DNA of 51,680 bases from an uncultured Mailhella sp. (GCA_944324085.1 CALUUX010000045.1:1-51680), one strand, 5' to 3'. Counted from the stretch's first letter, positions 16,992 to 25,713 are shown. The notes: generated from the sequence alone by a model not told the origin. Program-made: numbers and translations.

Positions 16992-18281
16992 ATGCCCATC
17001 TATGACGTCGCCATCATCGGAGCCGGGCCCGCAGGCCTGCTCTGCGCGCGAAACGCCGCTCGCCGGGGACTTTCCGTCGCTCTCGTGGACAGCCACGACA
17101 GACCGGGCGTAAAACTTTCCGTCGCCGGAGGCGGACGGGGCAATTTCACCAACCGCACGCTGACGGAACGGCACTACGTCACCGGCGATCCCGCGCTGGT
17201 AAGGGCCGTTCTGCGCGCTTTTCCCTGCGAAAAGGTGCTCGATCTGCTCAGAGAACTGCGCCTGCCCTTTGAAGAACGGGACTTCGGACAGATCTTCGGT
17301 CTTCGTCCGGCCTCGTTCATGGCGGACAGACTGGCCATGCAGTGCGACGACGCTCGAGTGGACTTTTATCTCGGCGGCGCGGCGCATTCCTTCACTCCGC
17401 CATCCGTCTCTCCCGCCTTCGGGCGCGCCGACAACGAACGGACGTTCTCCTTCCTTGCCGGTCGCGAACGGGTAACGGCTCGCGCGCTCGTCATCGCCGC
17501 CGGCTCCCCCGCGTGCCCCGCCCTCGGCTCCAGCGACGCCATGGCGAAACTTGCCGCCGCGTGGGGACACGACGTCGTTCCCTTCCGCCCCGCCCTCGCG
17601 CCGCTCGTCATGCCCGACGGCTGGCCGCTTGCCGGTCTCGAAGGCATAAGCCTCAACGTGCGGCTCGAGCTCAGAAGAAACGGCGAGTCCTTCCGCCCCG
17701 ATCCCGAAGGCATTCGCCCTCTGCTCTTCACGCATCGCGGTGTGAGCGGCCCTGCCGCGCTGGTGGCTTCCTGCCTGTGGAAGCAGGGCGACGAACTGCT
17801 CATCGATTTTCTGCCGGAACTGCCCGTGCCGGAACTGCTCGACGAAAAAGATCACGGAAAACTGCTGGCCCGCAATCTGCTGGCCCGCCACATGCCCGCG
17901 CGACTGGCCGACGCCCTCTGCCCCGAAGACCTGGCCCGGCGCAAATGCGCGGAACTCGGCAAAAAAGACCGTCTTCGCCTGGCTCAGGCCGTGCATCGCT
18001 TCTCCTGCCGCCCCGCGGGCACGGAAGGTCTGAAGCGGGCCGAAGTCGCCGCGGGCGGCGTGACCTTCTCCTCGCTTTCGCGGAAGCTCGAAAGCCGCCT
18101 CGTGCCGGATTTATACTTCTGCGGCGAAATTCTCGACGTGGCGGGACTTCTCGGCGGGTATAACATTCACTGGGCCCTCGCCAGCGGCGCGCTGGTGGCT
18201 TCCGCGCTGGCGAAACGCGCCGCGGAAAAGACCGACGTCGCGTCAGACTTCCGCGGGCGCCGTTTCGTCCCGAAAGATTGA
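16992..18281 (+). CDS. NAD(P)/FAD-dependent oxidoreductase (HI0933/BaiN-like)
   Basis: Flavoprotein of 429 residues in the HI0933/BaiN-RdsA family, whose members are widely present but poorly characterised. The dinucleotide-binding motif VAIIGAGPAGLLCARNAARR is at residues 6-25, followed by the family motif KLSVAGGGRGNFTN (about 48-61). RALVIAAGSPACPALGSSD is the second FAD contact, and FCGEILDVAGLLGGYNIHWA near the C-terminus is the closing FAD-binding segment. The ATG at 16992 has CAGGAG seven bases upstream; a longer frame to 16890 lacks a site. Its physiological substrate is unknown. Confidence 0.9.
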   Translation: MPIYDVAIIGAGPAGLLCARNAARRGLSVALVDSHDRPGVKLSVAGGGRGNFTNRTLTERHYVTGDPALVRAVLRAFPCEKVLDLLRELRLPFEERDFGQIFGLRPASFMADRLAMQCDDARVDFYLGGAAHSFTPPSVSPAFGRADNERTFSFLAGRERVTARALVIAAGSPACPALGSSDAMAKLAAAWGHDVVPFRPALAPLVMPDGWPLAGLEGISLNVRLELRRNGESFRPDPEGIRPLLFTHRGVSGPAALVASCLWKQGDELLIDFLPELPVPELLDEKDHGKLLARNLLARHMPARLADALCPEDLARRKCAELGKKDRLRLAQAVHRFSCRPAGTEGLKRAEVAAGGVTFSSLSRKLESRLVPDLYFCGEILDVAGLLGGYNIHWALASGALVASALAKRAAEKTDVASDFRGRRFVPKD

Positions 18282-18655
18282 CAGCAACCGTCGGTCGACC
18301 GACCGAGCGAGAAAAAGCGTTTGCGCGCGCCTCGCCTCAACGCGCGGCGTTTTTCTGCACAAGGCAAGGCTCCCAAGGCCTTACCCCGTAACGGATGGTA
18401 ACGAAAGTTGACAATTTCGTTCCTATCTACTAAGAAATAACGTAAAACATGCAGTCAGTCCCCCTCGTTTTGCGGGGAAAAACTGGCCGCATACCCGGCG
18501 GCAACCGATCTCCAGAGGCGCGCTTCCGCGAACAGCGGAAAGACCTTCCCATAAAAGGCGCATGACACGGTTGCGCCCGCGCCCGCTTTCCTTCCGGCGG
18601 AATTCCGTCCGGTCTGTTTCCCTGCGGGAAACGCAACTTTGATAAAGGACCTCTG
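18282..18655 (+). promoter_or_regulatory. Structured leader and candidate promoter upstream of ugd
   Basis: This 374-base gap holds a 14-bp perfect palindrome at 18290-18303, a GC hairpin followed by TTTTT near 18320-18356 (possible terminator of the flavoprotein gene), and TTGACA at 18408-18413 with a weak TAAGAA 17 bases on. A transcript from there has a leader of about 210 bases with several hairpins: CCCC/GGGG at 18461-18477, TTCCGC/GCGGAA at 18524-18540, and GTTTCCC/GGGAAAC at 18616-18632, which ends some 10 bases before the ugd SD (AAAGGA). I do not recognise a known riboswitch. Confidence 0.45.
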
Positions 18656-19966
18656 ATGAAAATCATTGTGATAGGTTCGGGCTATGTGGGGCTGGTGACG
18701 GCCGCATGTTTCTCCGAAGTTGGGCTCGACGTCTGGTGCATGGATACGGACAGCGCCAAAGTGGCGCAGCTCAACGCCGGCCATTGCCCCATCTATGAAC
18801 CCTCCCTGCCCGAATTGCTCGCCCGCAACGCCGCCGCCGGCCGACTCCACTTTTCCGATTCTCTGGAACAGTGTCTTGTCGACGCCGACGTGGCCTTCAT
18901 CGCCGTCGGCACGCCCGAAGGCGAAGACGGCAGCGCGGACGTGAGCTATGTGCGCAACGCCGCCCGCTCCGTGGGCCGCCTTATGAAGGGCGATCTTGTG
19001 GTCGTGGTCAAATCCACGGTTCCCGTGGGCACCTGCGCCCAGGTGGAAACCATCCTCCGCGAGGAACTCAAGGCCAGAAACGCGTCCTTCGCTTTCGACG
19101 TGGTGTCCAATCCCGAATTTCTCAAGGAAGGCCACGCCGTCGACGACTTCATGATGCCCGACCGCGTGGTCATCGGCGTGGAAAGCGCACGCGCACGCGC
19201 CGTCATGGCCGAACTCTACCGTCCGTTCATGATGACCGGAGACCGCATCGTCTTCATGGATCGCGCCTCTTCCGAACTCACCAAGTACACGGCTAACGCC
19301 ATGCTCGCCACGCGCATCTCGTTCATGAACGACATCGCCAATCTCTGCGAACGCGTCGGCGCCAACGTGGACATGGTGCGCAAGGGCATAGGCATGGATC
19401 ATCGCATCGGCCCCAAGTTCCTTTACGCGGGTTGCGGATATGGCGGCTCCTGCTTTCCCAAAGACGTGAAAGCCCTTATCGCCACAGCCGCCCAACACGG
19501 CTACGACATGGAAGTGCTCCAGGCCGTGGAACGCGTGAACGCCCGTCAGAAAACCGTGCTGTTCGAAAAAATTTCCCGTCATTTCAAGGGTGAGCTCAAA
19601 GGACGCGTCGTCGCCGTATGGGGACTCGCCTTCAAGCCCGGCACCGACGACATGCGCGAAGCTCCGTCGCTGGTGCTCATCTCCGCCCTGCTTGAAGCCG
19701 GATGCGCGGTGCGGGTCTTCGACCCCGTGGCCATGGAAAAAAGCCGCGCCCTCCTCGGAGACGCCGTGTATTTCGCCAAAAACATGTACGACGCCGCCCA
19801 AGGCGCGGACGCTCTCGCCGTGGTGACGGAATGGAAGGAATTCCGCCTCCCCGACTGGAAAAAGCTGCGCGCGGCCATGAAAACCCCCGTCGTGTTCGAT
19901 GGGCGCAACATCTACAGGGAAGAAAGCCTGAAGAACGCCGGTTTCCTCGGCTACAGAATAGGCTGA
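18656..19966 (+). CDS. ugd: UDP-glucose 6-dehydrogenase
   Basis: Oxidises UDP-glucose to UDP-glucuronate with two NAD+. 436 residues, standard length. The NAD-binding motif GSGYVG is at residues 7-12, VKSTVPVGT and NPEFLKEGHAVDDF are conserved substrate-site elements, and the catalytic cysteine is Cys266 in GCGYGGSCFPKD. The C-terminal UDP-binding domain begins with VAVWGLAFKPGTDDMREAPS. It is the first gene of a same-strand cluster that goes on with a sugar epimerase and lipid-linked glycosyltransferases, so its UDP-glucuronate most likely feeds envelope glycan or lipid modification. Confidence 0.96.
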   Translation: MKIIVIGSGYVGLVTAACFSEVGLDVWCMDTDSAKVAQLNAGHCPIYEPSLPELLARNAAAGRLHFSDSLEQCLVDADVAFIAVGTPEGEDGSADVSYVRNAARSVGRLMKGDLVVVVKSTVPVGTCAQVETILREELKARNASFAFDVVSNPEFLKEGHAVDDFMMPDRVVIGVESARARAVMAELYRPFMMTGDRIVFMDRASSELTKYTANAMLATRISFMNDIANLCERVGANVDMVRKGIGMDHRIGPKFLYAGCGYGGSCFPKDVKALIATAAQHGYDMEVLQAVERVNARQKTVLFEKISRHFKGELKGRVVAVWGLAFKPGTDDMREAPSLVLISALLEAGCAVRVFDPVAMEKSRALLGDAVYFAKNMYDAAQGADALAVVTEWKEFRLPDWKKLRAAMKTPVVFDGRNIYREESLKNAGFLGYRIG

Positions 19967-20009
19967 CGCGACTGCGCGCCCTCCCTCTTTCGGCGCAACG
20001 CGCCGTACC

Positions 20010-20044
20010 GGCTCCTTTTTCCGCGTGAACGAGGAGCCTTTTCC
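20010..20044 (+). terminator. Weak hairpin between ugd and epimerase (possible attenuator)
   Basis: GGCTCCT pairs with AGGAGCC across a 15-base loop and is followed by TTTT. The stem is short and the loop long, so read-through into the epimerase gene is likely. Confidence 0.45.
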
Positions 20045-20060
20045 ATGAAAAGGACAGCAC

Positions 20061-21083
20061 ATGAACATACTCATTACCGGAGCGGCCGGATTCATCGGAT
20101 ATTTTCTGTCCAGAAGACTCCTGGAAATGGGACACTCCGTCACGGGCATCGATGAGCTCAACGACTACTATTCCCCGAAGCTCAAACTGGCCCGTCTGGC
20201 GCAGCTCGGCGTCGACGCGGAAAACGCGGAATACGGAAAGTCCGTGGTCAGCTCCTCCCATGACGCCTGCCGTTTCGTCAGGCTCCATCTGGAAGACCGC
20301 GAAGGGCTGGAACAACTTTTTGCCCGCGGTTCCTTCGACGTGGCCGTCAATCTCGCCGGTCAGGCCGGGGTTCGCTATTCGCTGGAAAATCCCTTTTCCT
20401 ACGTGCAGAGCAACGTGCTCGGCTTTGTCAATCTGCTGGAGTGCTGCCGCGCCCATCCTGTGAAACACCTGCTTTTCGCCTCTTCCAGCTCGGTGTACGG
20501 CGGCAATGAAAAGACGCCCTTCCAGGAAACGGACCCGGTAAACACGCCCGTTTCCCTCTACGCCGCCACCAAACGCTGCGACGAGCTCATCGCGCACGTG
20601 TACGCCCATCTCTACCGCATTCCCTCCACGGGCCTGCGCTTCTTCACCGTCTACGGCCCTTGGGGCAGACCGGACATGGCCCCCGTGCTCTTCGCCAAGG
20701 CCATTCTTGCCGGCAAGCCCATCAAGGTCTTCAACAACGGACAGCTCTCGCGCGACTTCACCTATATCGACGACATCATCGAATCCGTGGTCCGGCTCAT
20801 CGACCACGCGCCCGAAGGCGCGGCGCCCACGGACATCTACAATGTGGGCTGCGGCCACCCCATGGCCCTCATGGACTTCATCCATATTCTGGAAGACGCT
20901 CTGGGCAAAAAGGCGGACATGCAGATGCTGCCCATGCAGAAAGGCGATGTGTATCAAACCTGGGCCGATACGACGAAACTCCAGAGCGTGGTCGATTTCC
21001 GTCCGTCCACGCCGCTCGCCGAAGGCATCCGTCGCTTTGCCGAGTGGTACCTGTCGCCGCTCAACCCCATACGGGAAGACTGA
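20061..21083 (+). CDS. NAD-dependent epimerase, probably UDP-glucuronate 4-epimerase
   Basis: Short-chain dehydrogenase/reductase-type nucleotide-sugar epimerase of 340 residues. The NAD motif is TGAAGFIG at residues 6-13, and the catalytic pair is Tyr167/Lys171 in YAATK after the SSSSVYGGN segment. RFFTVYGPWGRPDMAPVLFA and RDFTYIDDI are shared with UDP-glucuronate 4-epimerases (LpsL/Cap1J-like), which make UDP-galacturonate. The position right after ugd supports that substrate; related 4-epimerases of UDP-glucose or UDP-GlcNAc are the alternatives. Confidence 0.88.
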   Translation: MNILITGAAGFIGYFLSRRLLEMGHSVTGIDELNDYYSPKLKLARLAQLGVDAENAEYGKSVVSSSHDACRFVRLHLEDREGLEQLFARGSFDVAVNLAGQAGVRYSLENPFSYVQSNVLGFVNLLECCRAHPVKHLLFASSSSVYGGNEKTPFQETDPVNTPVSLYAATKRCDELIAHVYAHLYRIPSTGLRFFTVYGPWGRPDMAPVLFAKAILAGKPIKVFNNGQLSRDFTYIDDIIESVVRLIDHAPEGAAPTDIYNVGCGHPMALMDFIHILEDALGKKADMQMLPMQKGDVYQTWADTTKLQSVVDFRPSTPLAEGIRRFAEWYLSPLNPIRED

Positions 21084-21259
21084 CGGCTTTCCGAACGCCG
21101 GCCCGCTCTCATGACGCTTCGTCCCCGCGAGAACGCGACTGGCGCGCCGGAAAACGGCCTCCGCGCAAACCATGAAACTTCGCCGCGGACGCGAGCCATT
21201 CGTTCATCATCACACGCCAGCCCCTTCATGACGGCGCAGACGCGCCGGGGAGAACGATC

Positions 21260-22009
21260 ATGACAAGCCAGCAGAACCAGACCGCCTCCTACGATCTGAC
21301 CATACTCGTCCCCGTGTACAACGAAGAAGACAACATGGACGCCCTTTCTTCCCGCCTCGCGGCGTATCTGCCCCGCGCCCGCATGTCTTCCTGCGTGCTG
21401 TTCATCAATGACGGTTCCACCGACAACAGCGGAGCCCGCATCCGCGCGGCCTGCGCCGAACGCGACGATTTCTTTTTCATTGAGCTCGCCCGGAACACCG
21501 GTCTGAGCAGCGCGCTCAAAGCGGGCATGGATCATGTGCGGTCCCCGTATCTGGCCTACATCGACGCCGATCTTCAGACCGCGCCCGAAGAACTCGATCT
21601 GCTTACCCCCTATCTTGACGAATACGAACTCGTCACCGGCGTCCGCGCCAACCGCAAGGACACGGGATTCAAAAAAATCCAGTCCCGCATCGCCAACGGC
21701 TTCCGTCGCATGATGATCAAGGACGGCGCGCGCGACACCGGCTGTCCTCTCAAGGTCATGCGCGCCGACATGGCCCGATCCCTGCCGTTCTTCAAGGGCA
21801 TGCACCGCTTTTTCCCCGCACTCATTCAGCTGGAAGGCGGAAAGGTCAAACAGGTGAACGTCTCGCACTTTCCCAGGGTGGCGGGCGTTTCCAAATTCAA
21901 CCTGTGGAACAGGCTCCTCTCTCCTTTTGTGGACTGTCTGGCCGTCCGCTGGATGCAGAAAAGACACATCGCCTACACCGTCGCCGCCGACAATCTGAAA
22001 CAGGAATAG
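21260..22009 (+). CDS. GT2 glycosyltransferase, polyprenyl-phosphate sugar synthase type
   Basis: Family 2 glycosyltransferase of 249 residues, similar in plan to dolichyl-phosphate mannose synthase, ArnC and RgtE. The nucleotide-sugar site is LTILVPVYNEEDNM, the metal-binding DxD is Asp102-Ala-Asp104 in YIDADLQTAPEE, and FRRMMIKDGARDTGCPLKVM is the acceptor-loop region of this subfamily. No C-terminal pair of membrane helices is present, unlike ArnC, so it is probably a peripheral membrane enzyme. Inferred role: transfer of a uronic acid from the UDP-sugar made by the two preceding genes onto undecaprenyl phosphate. The SD GGGGAG is ten bases upstream of the ATG. Confidence 0.87.
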   Translation: MTSQQNQTASYDLTILVPVYNEEDNMDALSSRLAAYLPRARMSSCVLFINDGSTDNSGARIRAACAERDDFFFIELARNTGLSSALKAGMDHVRSPYLAYIDADLQTAPEELDLLTPYLDEYELVTGVRANRKDTGFKKIQSRIANGFRRMMIKDGARDTGCPLKVMRADMARSLPFFKGMHRFFPALIQLEGGKVKQVNVSHFPRVAGVSKFNLWNRLLSPFVDCLAVRWMQKRHIAYTVAADNLKQE

Positions 22010-22085
22010 GCGGAAGACCGCGCCGCGTTGCCAAGGCTCAGCGCATGCGCGCCCGCCTCAGTCGGAAACGACATAAGGAACCATC

Positions 22086-22736
22086 ATGAAGGAATACCTG
22101 CTCGTCACCAGCGTGGGGCTGCTCGCCCAGGGATTTTTTTCTCTGCGCATGCTCCATCAGTGGATAAAGACGGAACGGGCGAAAAAAATCATTTCCCCCT
22201 CTCTGTTCTGGGTGTTCAGCATCTGCGGAGCCTATCTGCTCATGCTGTACGGATGGCTGAGAAACGACTTCGCCATCATTCTCGGACAGTTCATTTCCTA
22301 TTACGTTTATCTCTGGAATCTCAACGCCAACGGCATCTGGAAAAAATGCGTCCTTCCGCTGCGCGTCGTGCTTCTCGCCACGCCGCCGGCCGCCGCCGCA
22401 AGCCTCGCCCTGAGCGGCGCGGATCTCGCGCAAACGCTGTTCAACAACCCGGACATTCCGCTTCCCCTGCTTCTGTTCGGGTGCGCCAGTCAGGCTCTGT
22501 TCACCCTTCGTTTCGTGTATCAATGGTGGTACTCCTCCAGACATCACGTTTCCGTGCTGCCCATGGGCTTCTGGCTCATCAGCCTGACCGGTTCCCTGCT
22601 CATCTGCCTCTACGGCGTGCTGAGGCTTGATATCGTGCTTATTCTGGGGCAGTCTCTCGGACTCATCGCCTACGCGCGCAACATTACAATAGGTCTGCGC
22701 AGCGCGCGCTCCAACGCTCCGCGACGCCGCCCTTAA
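22086..22736 (+). CDS. LABN-domain membrane protein (two tandem LABN units)
   Basis: Polytopic membrane protein of 216 residues consisting of two copies of the lipid A biosynthesis N-terminal (LABN) domain. Copy 1 includes FSLRMLHQWIKTERAKKIISP and SYYVYLWNLN; copy 2 includes FTLRFVYQWWYSSRHHVSVLP and SLGLIAYARNI. Each copy has about three helices, a F-x-x-R-x-x-x-Q-W motif, and a Gly-Gln-Ser/Phe motif before the last turn. LABN units are otherwise found at the start of some lipid-A-disaccharide synthases and next to GT2/GT39 genes, as here. The function is not established; a role with polyprenyl- or lipid-linked sugars is likely. Confidence 0.85.
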   Translation: MKEYLLVTSVGLLAQGFFSLRMLHQWIKTERAKKIISPSLFWVFSICGAYLLMLYGWLRNDFAIILGQFISYYVYLWNLNANGIWKKCVLPLRVVLLATPPAAAASLALSGADLAQTLFNNPDIPLPLLLFGCASQALFTLRFVYQWWYSSRHHVSVLPMGFWLISLTGSLLICLYGVLRLDIVLILGQSLGLIAYARNITIGLRSARSNAPRRRP

Positions 22737-22755
22737 ACGGTCCGCCAAGGGTCTT

Positions 22756-24291
22756 ATGAAATCACGCATCGCTCTCTATCTTTTTTCCCTGCTCGTTCTT
22801 CTGCCGCTCGTCTATGTGTTCGGCACCAGCATCATGGAGGCGCGCAATCTGATTTCCGCGCAATCCATGGCCCTGGACGGCGACTGGCTCATTCCTCACC
22901 TCTATACGGAGATCCGGCTCAACAAGCCGCCGTTGCCCGTGTGGCTGACGACGCCGGTGTTTCTTCTCGATCCCTCGCCGTCCATGTTCGCCCTGCATCT
23001 GCCCGTCATGCTGGTGACGGCTCTTCTCGGCGTATTCTGCTTCGATCTGTACAGCGCTCTTTTCAACGACAAGAAAACGGGATTCTACGCAGGCCTGGTC
23101 GTCTCCACCATGCTTCTCACGCTCAAGCTGGGCACCACCAATTCCTGGGATATCTATTCCGTCGTCTTCATGACCGGCGCGCTCGTCGGCCTGCTGCGTC
23201 CGGAGCGGGGATGGCTGATCGCCGGCACGCTGTTGATGGCGGCCTCGGTGCTCAGCAAGGGGCCGGTGCAGCTTTATACCATGCTTCTGCCGCTGCTCGC
23301 CACGCTTCTTTTCTTCCGCCGAAGCGTCCCTTGGAAACGTCTCGCCGTCATTCTGATCGGAGGATGTCTGCTCGGCTCTCTCTGGTATATTTATGTGTAT
23401 CTGGCCGTTCCGCATGTGGCCGCAAACGTGGCTCAAGGCGAAGTGAGCGCGTGGAGCACAAAACACACCGCGTCCTTCTTCTTCTATCTTTCCTTCCCCG
23501 CGTTTGCCGGAGCGTGGGCCCTGCCCGCCCTCGCCGGTCTCGGCGACCGCTGGCTGAACAAGGAAGGCGAAAACAAAGCCGAAATGAAATTTCTGCTCTG
23601 CTGGTTCCTGCTTTCCCTGCTCCTTCTCTCCCTCGTGCCCGAGAAAAAAGAACGCTATCTCATGCCGGCCATGGTTCCGCTGGCGTTGCTGACGGCTTCC
23701 GTACTCAGACACTGGGTCAACGGCCTTGAGAAACACACGCTCTCAAAGCTGGAAAAAGGCGTCATTACCGCGCATCTGGGCCTCGGCACGCTGGCCGCCG
23801 TCGGCCTCTGCCTGTTTATCGGCTGGAGTCACAGCGACTACCTGCTTTACGCCGTCATCTTCGCGCTGCTCTGCGCGGGCATTGGCGCGCTGGGACTGAA
23901 GTATCCCACCCTCATCGTGCCCGTTTCCTGCGTCATGGTTCTTTTCGTGGCTTTCGCCAGCTTCCGCATGGGATCCACTCGTCCCGTGGTACAAAAAACG
24001 CCCCCCACATGTTCCCTTGAAGAGCTGCGCGGCCTGCCGAGACTGGCTGGTCTGCCATGCTATTCCTTCGATAATTTCAGTCCCACGGAGGAATGGGAAA
24101 TAGGCAGAGACACCACAAAAATATCGTCTCTTGACGACGTGCCTCAACAACGTTTTCTTCTGCTCGACACCGACACCACGCCTCCCGACGTCGTGTCGCA
24201 GGGAAAAGTGCGCGTGGAGGAACGCTTTCTCGTGCAGACCAGCCGCAACGATTATCTGTTGCTTTTTATCGCGGACAAGCTGGACCAGTAA
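22756..24291 (+). CDS. GT39/GT83 (ArnT/PMT-like) lipid-linked sugar transferase
   Basis: Inner-membrane glycosyltransferase of 511 residues with a polytopic N-terminal two thirds and a periplasmic C-terminal domain, the plan of ArnT, RgtA-F and protein mannosyltransferases. The first periplasmic loop carries the conserved acidic residue and flanking pattern (SIMEARNLISAQSMALDGDW), followed by RLNKPPLPVWLTT, which matches the family's K-P-P-L-x-x-W motif. LSKGPVQLY and VPEKKERYLMPAM are further family motifs. As last gene of the cluster it is inferred to move the polyprenyl-phosphate-linked sugar onto lipid A or core. Confidence 0.9.
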   Translation: MKSRIALYLFSLLVLLPLVYVFGTSIMEARNLISAQSMALDGDWLIPHLYTEIRLNKPPLPVWLTTPVFLLDPSPSMFALHLPVMLVTALLGVFCFDLYSALFNDKKTGFYAGLVVSTMLLTLKLGTTNSWDIYSVVFMTGALVGLLRPERGWLIAGTLLMAASVLSKGPVQLYTMLLPLLATLLFFRRSVPWKRLAVILIGGCLLGSLWYIYVYLAVPHVAANVAQGEVSAWSTKHTASFFFYLSFPAFAGAWALPALAGLGDRWLNKEGENKAEMKFLLCWFLLSLLLLSLVPEKKERYLMPAMVPLALLTASVLRHWVNGLEKHTLSKLEKGVITAHLGLGTLAAVGLCLFIGWSHSDYLLYAVIFALLCAGIGALGLKYPTLIVPVSCVMVLFVAFASFRMGSTRPVVQKTPPTCSLEELRGLPRLAGLPCYSFDNFSPTEEWEIGRDTTKISSLDDVPQQRFLLLDTDTTPPDVVSQGKVRVEERFLVQTSRNDYLLLFIADKLDQ

Positions 24292-24364
24292 CGAGCAGAC
24301 GACGTTCTTTTCCGCTCGTCAATAAAAAACGGTTCTCCTTCCATTTTCCAGACGTTGATAACGC

Positions 24365-24402
24365 AAAAGGCCGTCTTTCCTTTCCAGAAGACGGCCTTTT
24401 CG
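24365..24402. terminator. Bidirectional terminator between GT39 gene and pgk
   Basis: Perfect 13-bp stem AAAAGGCCGTCTT/AAGACGGCCTTTT with a 10-base loop. T-rich ends on both strands fit the convergent gene arrangement. Confidence 0.88.
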
Positions 24403-24482
24403 TATAAGTTTTGCTTCTTCAGCGATACTTTTCCTCGCGTCACGGCGTTGTCTTAACAACAACGCCCAAGCGACCACGCTCG

Positions 24483-24515
24483 CAAAAGACGCGGGAGAAA
24501 ACTTCCCCCGCGCGT
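24483..24515 (-). terminator. Terminator of the merR-rpe-tkt-pgk operon
   Basis: On the minus strand ACGCGcGGGgGA pairs with TCTCCCGCGT and is followed by CTTTTG. It lies directly behind the pgk stop codon. Confidence 0.65.
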
Positions 24516-24518
24516 CGT

Positions 24519-25697
24519 TTACTTGGAGGCGGCGTCGGCAAGAGCGGCCACGGCGGGCAGAGTCTTGCCTTCCAGCACTTCGAGGAACGCGCCGCCGCCG
24601 GTGGAGAGATACCCCATCTTGGAAGCCACGCCGAAGGATTCCACAGCGGCCACGGTATCGCCGCCGCAGACCAGGGTGTACGCCTTGGAATCGGCAAGGA
24701 TGTCGGCAAGCGCGCGGCTTCCCTTGTCGAAGGGCACGGTTTCAAACGCGCCCACAGGGCCGTTCCACACAATGGTGCGGGCGTCGGCCAGAATCTTCGC
24801 GTAGGCTTCCACGGTTTCTTCGCCGATATCGAACGCACAGTCTTCTGCGGAAAGTTCGGACACCTTCTTGGTCACGGCTTCGGAGGCGCGTTCAAAGCTG
24901 GGAGCCACCACCACGTCGGTGGGCAGGGGCAGCAGCACGTTGCGTTCCTTGGCCATGTCGATAAGACGCTTGGCTTCGGGAATGAGATCCTTTTCCACAA
25001 GAGAGGAACCCATGTTGTAACCGGCAGCTTCCAGGAAGGTGTTGGCAATGCCGCCGCCCACGATGAGGCCGTCCACATGCTTGAGCAGGTTTTCCAGCAC
25101 GGTGAGCTTGGTGGACACCTTGGAGCCGCCGATGATGGCAAAGAGCGGACGTTCGGGATTGTCGAGGAGCTTGGTGGCGGCTTCCATTTCCGCGAACATG
25201 AGGGGACCGGCCACGGCCACGGGGGCCTTGCGCAGGGCGCCTTCGGTGGAAGCCTGAGCGCGATGGGCCGCGCCGAAGGCGTCCATCACGTAGATGTCGC
25301 CCATGGCGGCGTACTTGGCGGCGAGTTCTTCGTTATTCTTCTTTTCGCCCTTGAAGAAACGAACGTTTTCACACAGGACGACCTGTCCAGGCTTACATTC
25401 CACGCCCTTGAGAGGTTCGGCGCAGAACTCCACAGGCATGCCGAGCAGCTTGCTCATGTGCGCGGCCACGGGCCGCAGAGAAAACTGCTCTTCAAACACG
25501 CCCTCGGTGGGACGGCCGAGATGCGCGAGCAGAATGACGCCCGCGCCCGCGTCCAGAGCCTTGCGGATGGTGGGCAGCACGGCGCGGATGCGCTTATCGC
25601 TGGTAATGACGCCATCGTGGATGGGAACATTCACGTCCACGCGCATGACAACGCGCTTTCCCTTCATGTCCACATCGTTCATGGTCAATGCTTTCAT
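24519..25697 (-). CDS. pgk: Phosphoglycerate kinase
   Basis: Converts 1,3-bisphosphoglycerate and ADP to 3-phosphoglycerate and ATP in the cytoplasm. 392 residues, normal length. RVDVNVP near residue 20, LLAHLGRP near 57, GGSKVSTKL near 190 and GGDTVAA/STGGGAFLEVLEGK at the C-terminus are the standard substrate and nucleotide motifs. The ATG at 25697 has AAAGGAG upstream; a longer frame running into tkt is rejected. It is the last gene of merR-rpe-tkt-pgk, 16 bases behind tkt. Confidence 0.97.
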   Translation of the reverse strand: MKALTMNDVDMKGKRVVMRVDVNVPIHDGVITSDKRIRAVLPTIRKALDAGAGVILLAHLGRPTEGVFEEQFSLRPVAAHMSKLLGMPVEFCAEPLKGVECKPGQVVLCENVRFFKGEKKNNEELAAKYAAMGDIYVMDAFGAAHRAQASTEGALRKAPVAVAGPLMFAEMEAATKLLDNPERPLFAIIGGSKVSTKLTVLENLLKHVDGLIVGGGIANTFLEAAGYNMGSSLVEKDLIPEAKRLIDMAKERNVLLPLPTDVVVAPSFERASEAVTKKVSELSAEDCAFDIGEETVEAYAKILADARTIVWNGPVGAFETVPFDKGSRALADILADSKAYTLVCGGDTVAAVESFGVASKMGYLSTGGGAFLEVLEGKTLPAVAALADAASK

Positions 25698-25713
25698 CGG
25701 TTTTCTCCTTTCC

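Noticed and set aside
18455..20161. Long minus-strand open frame across ugd
   Set aside because: Antisense to a clear ugd with all motifs; His/Gly-rich and no start signal.
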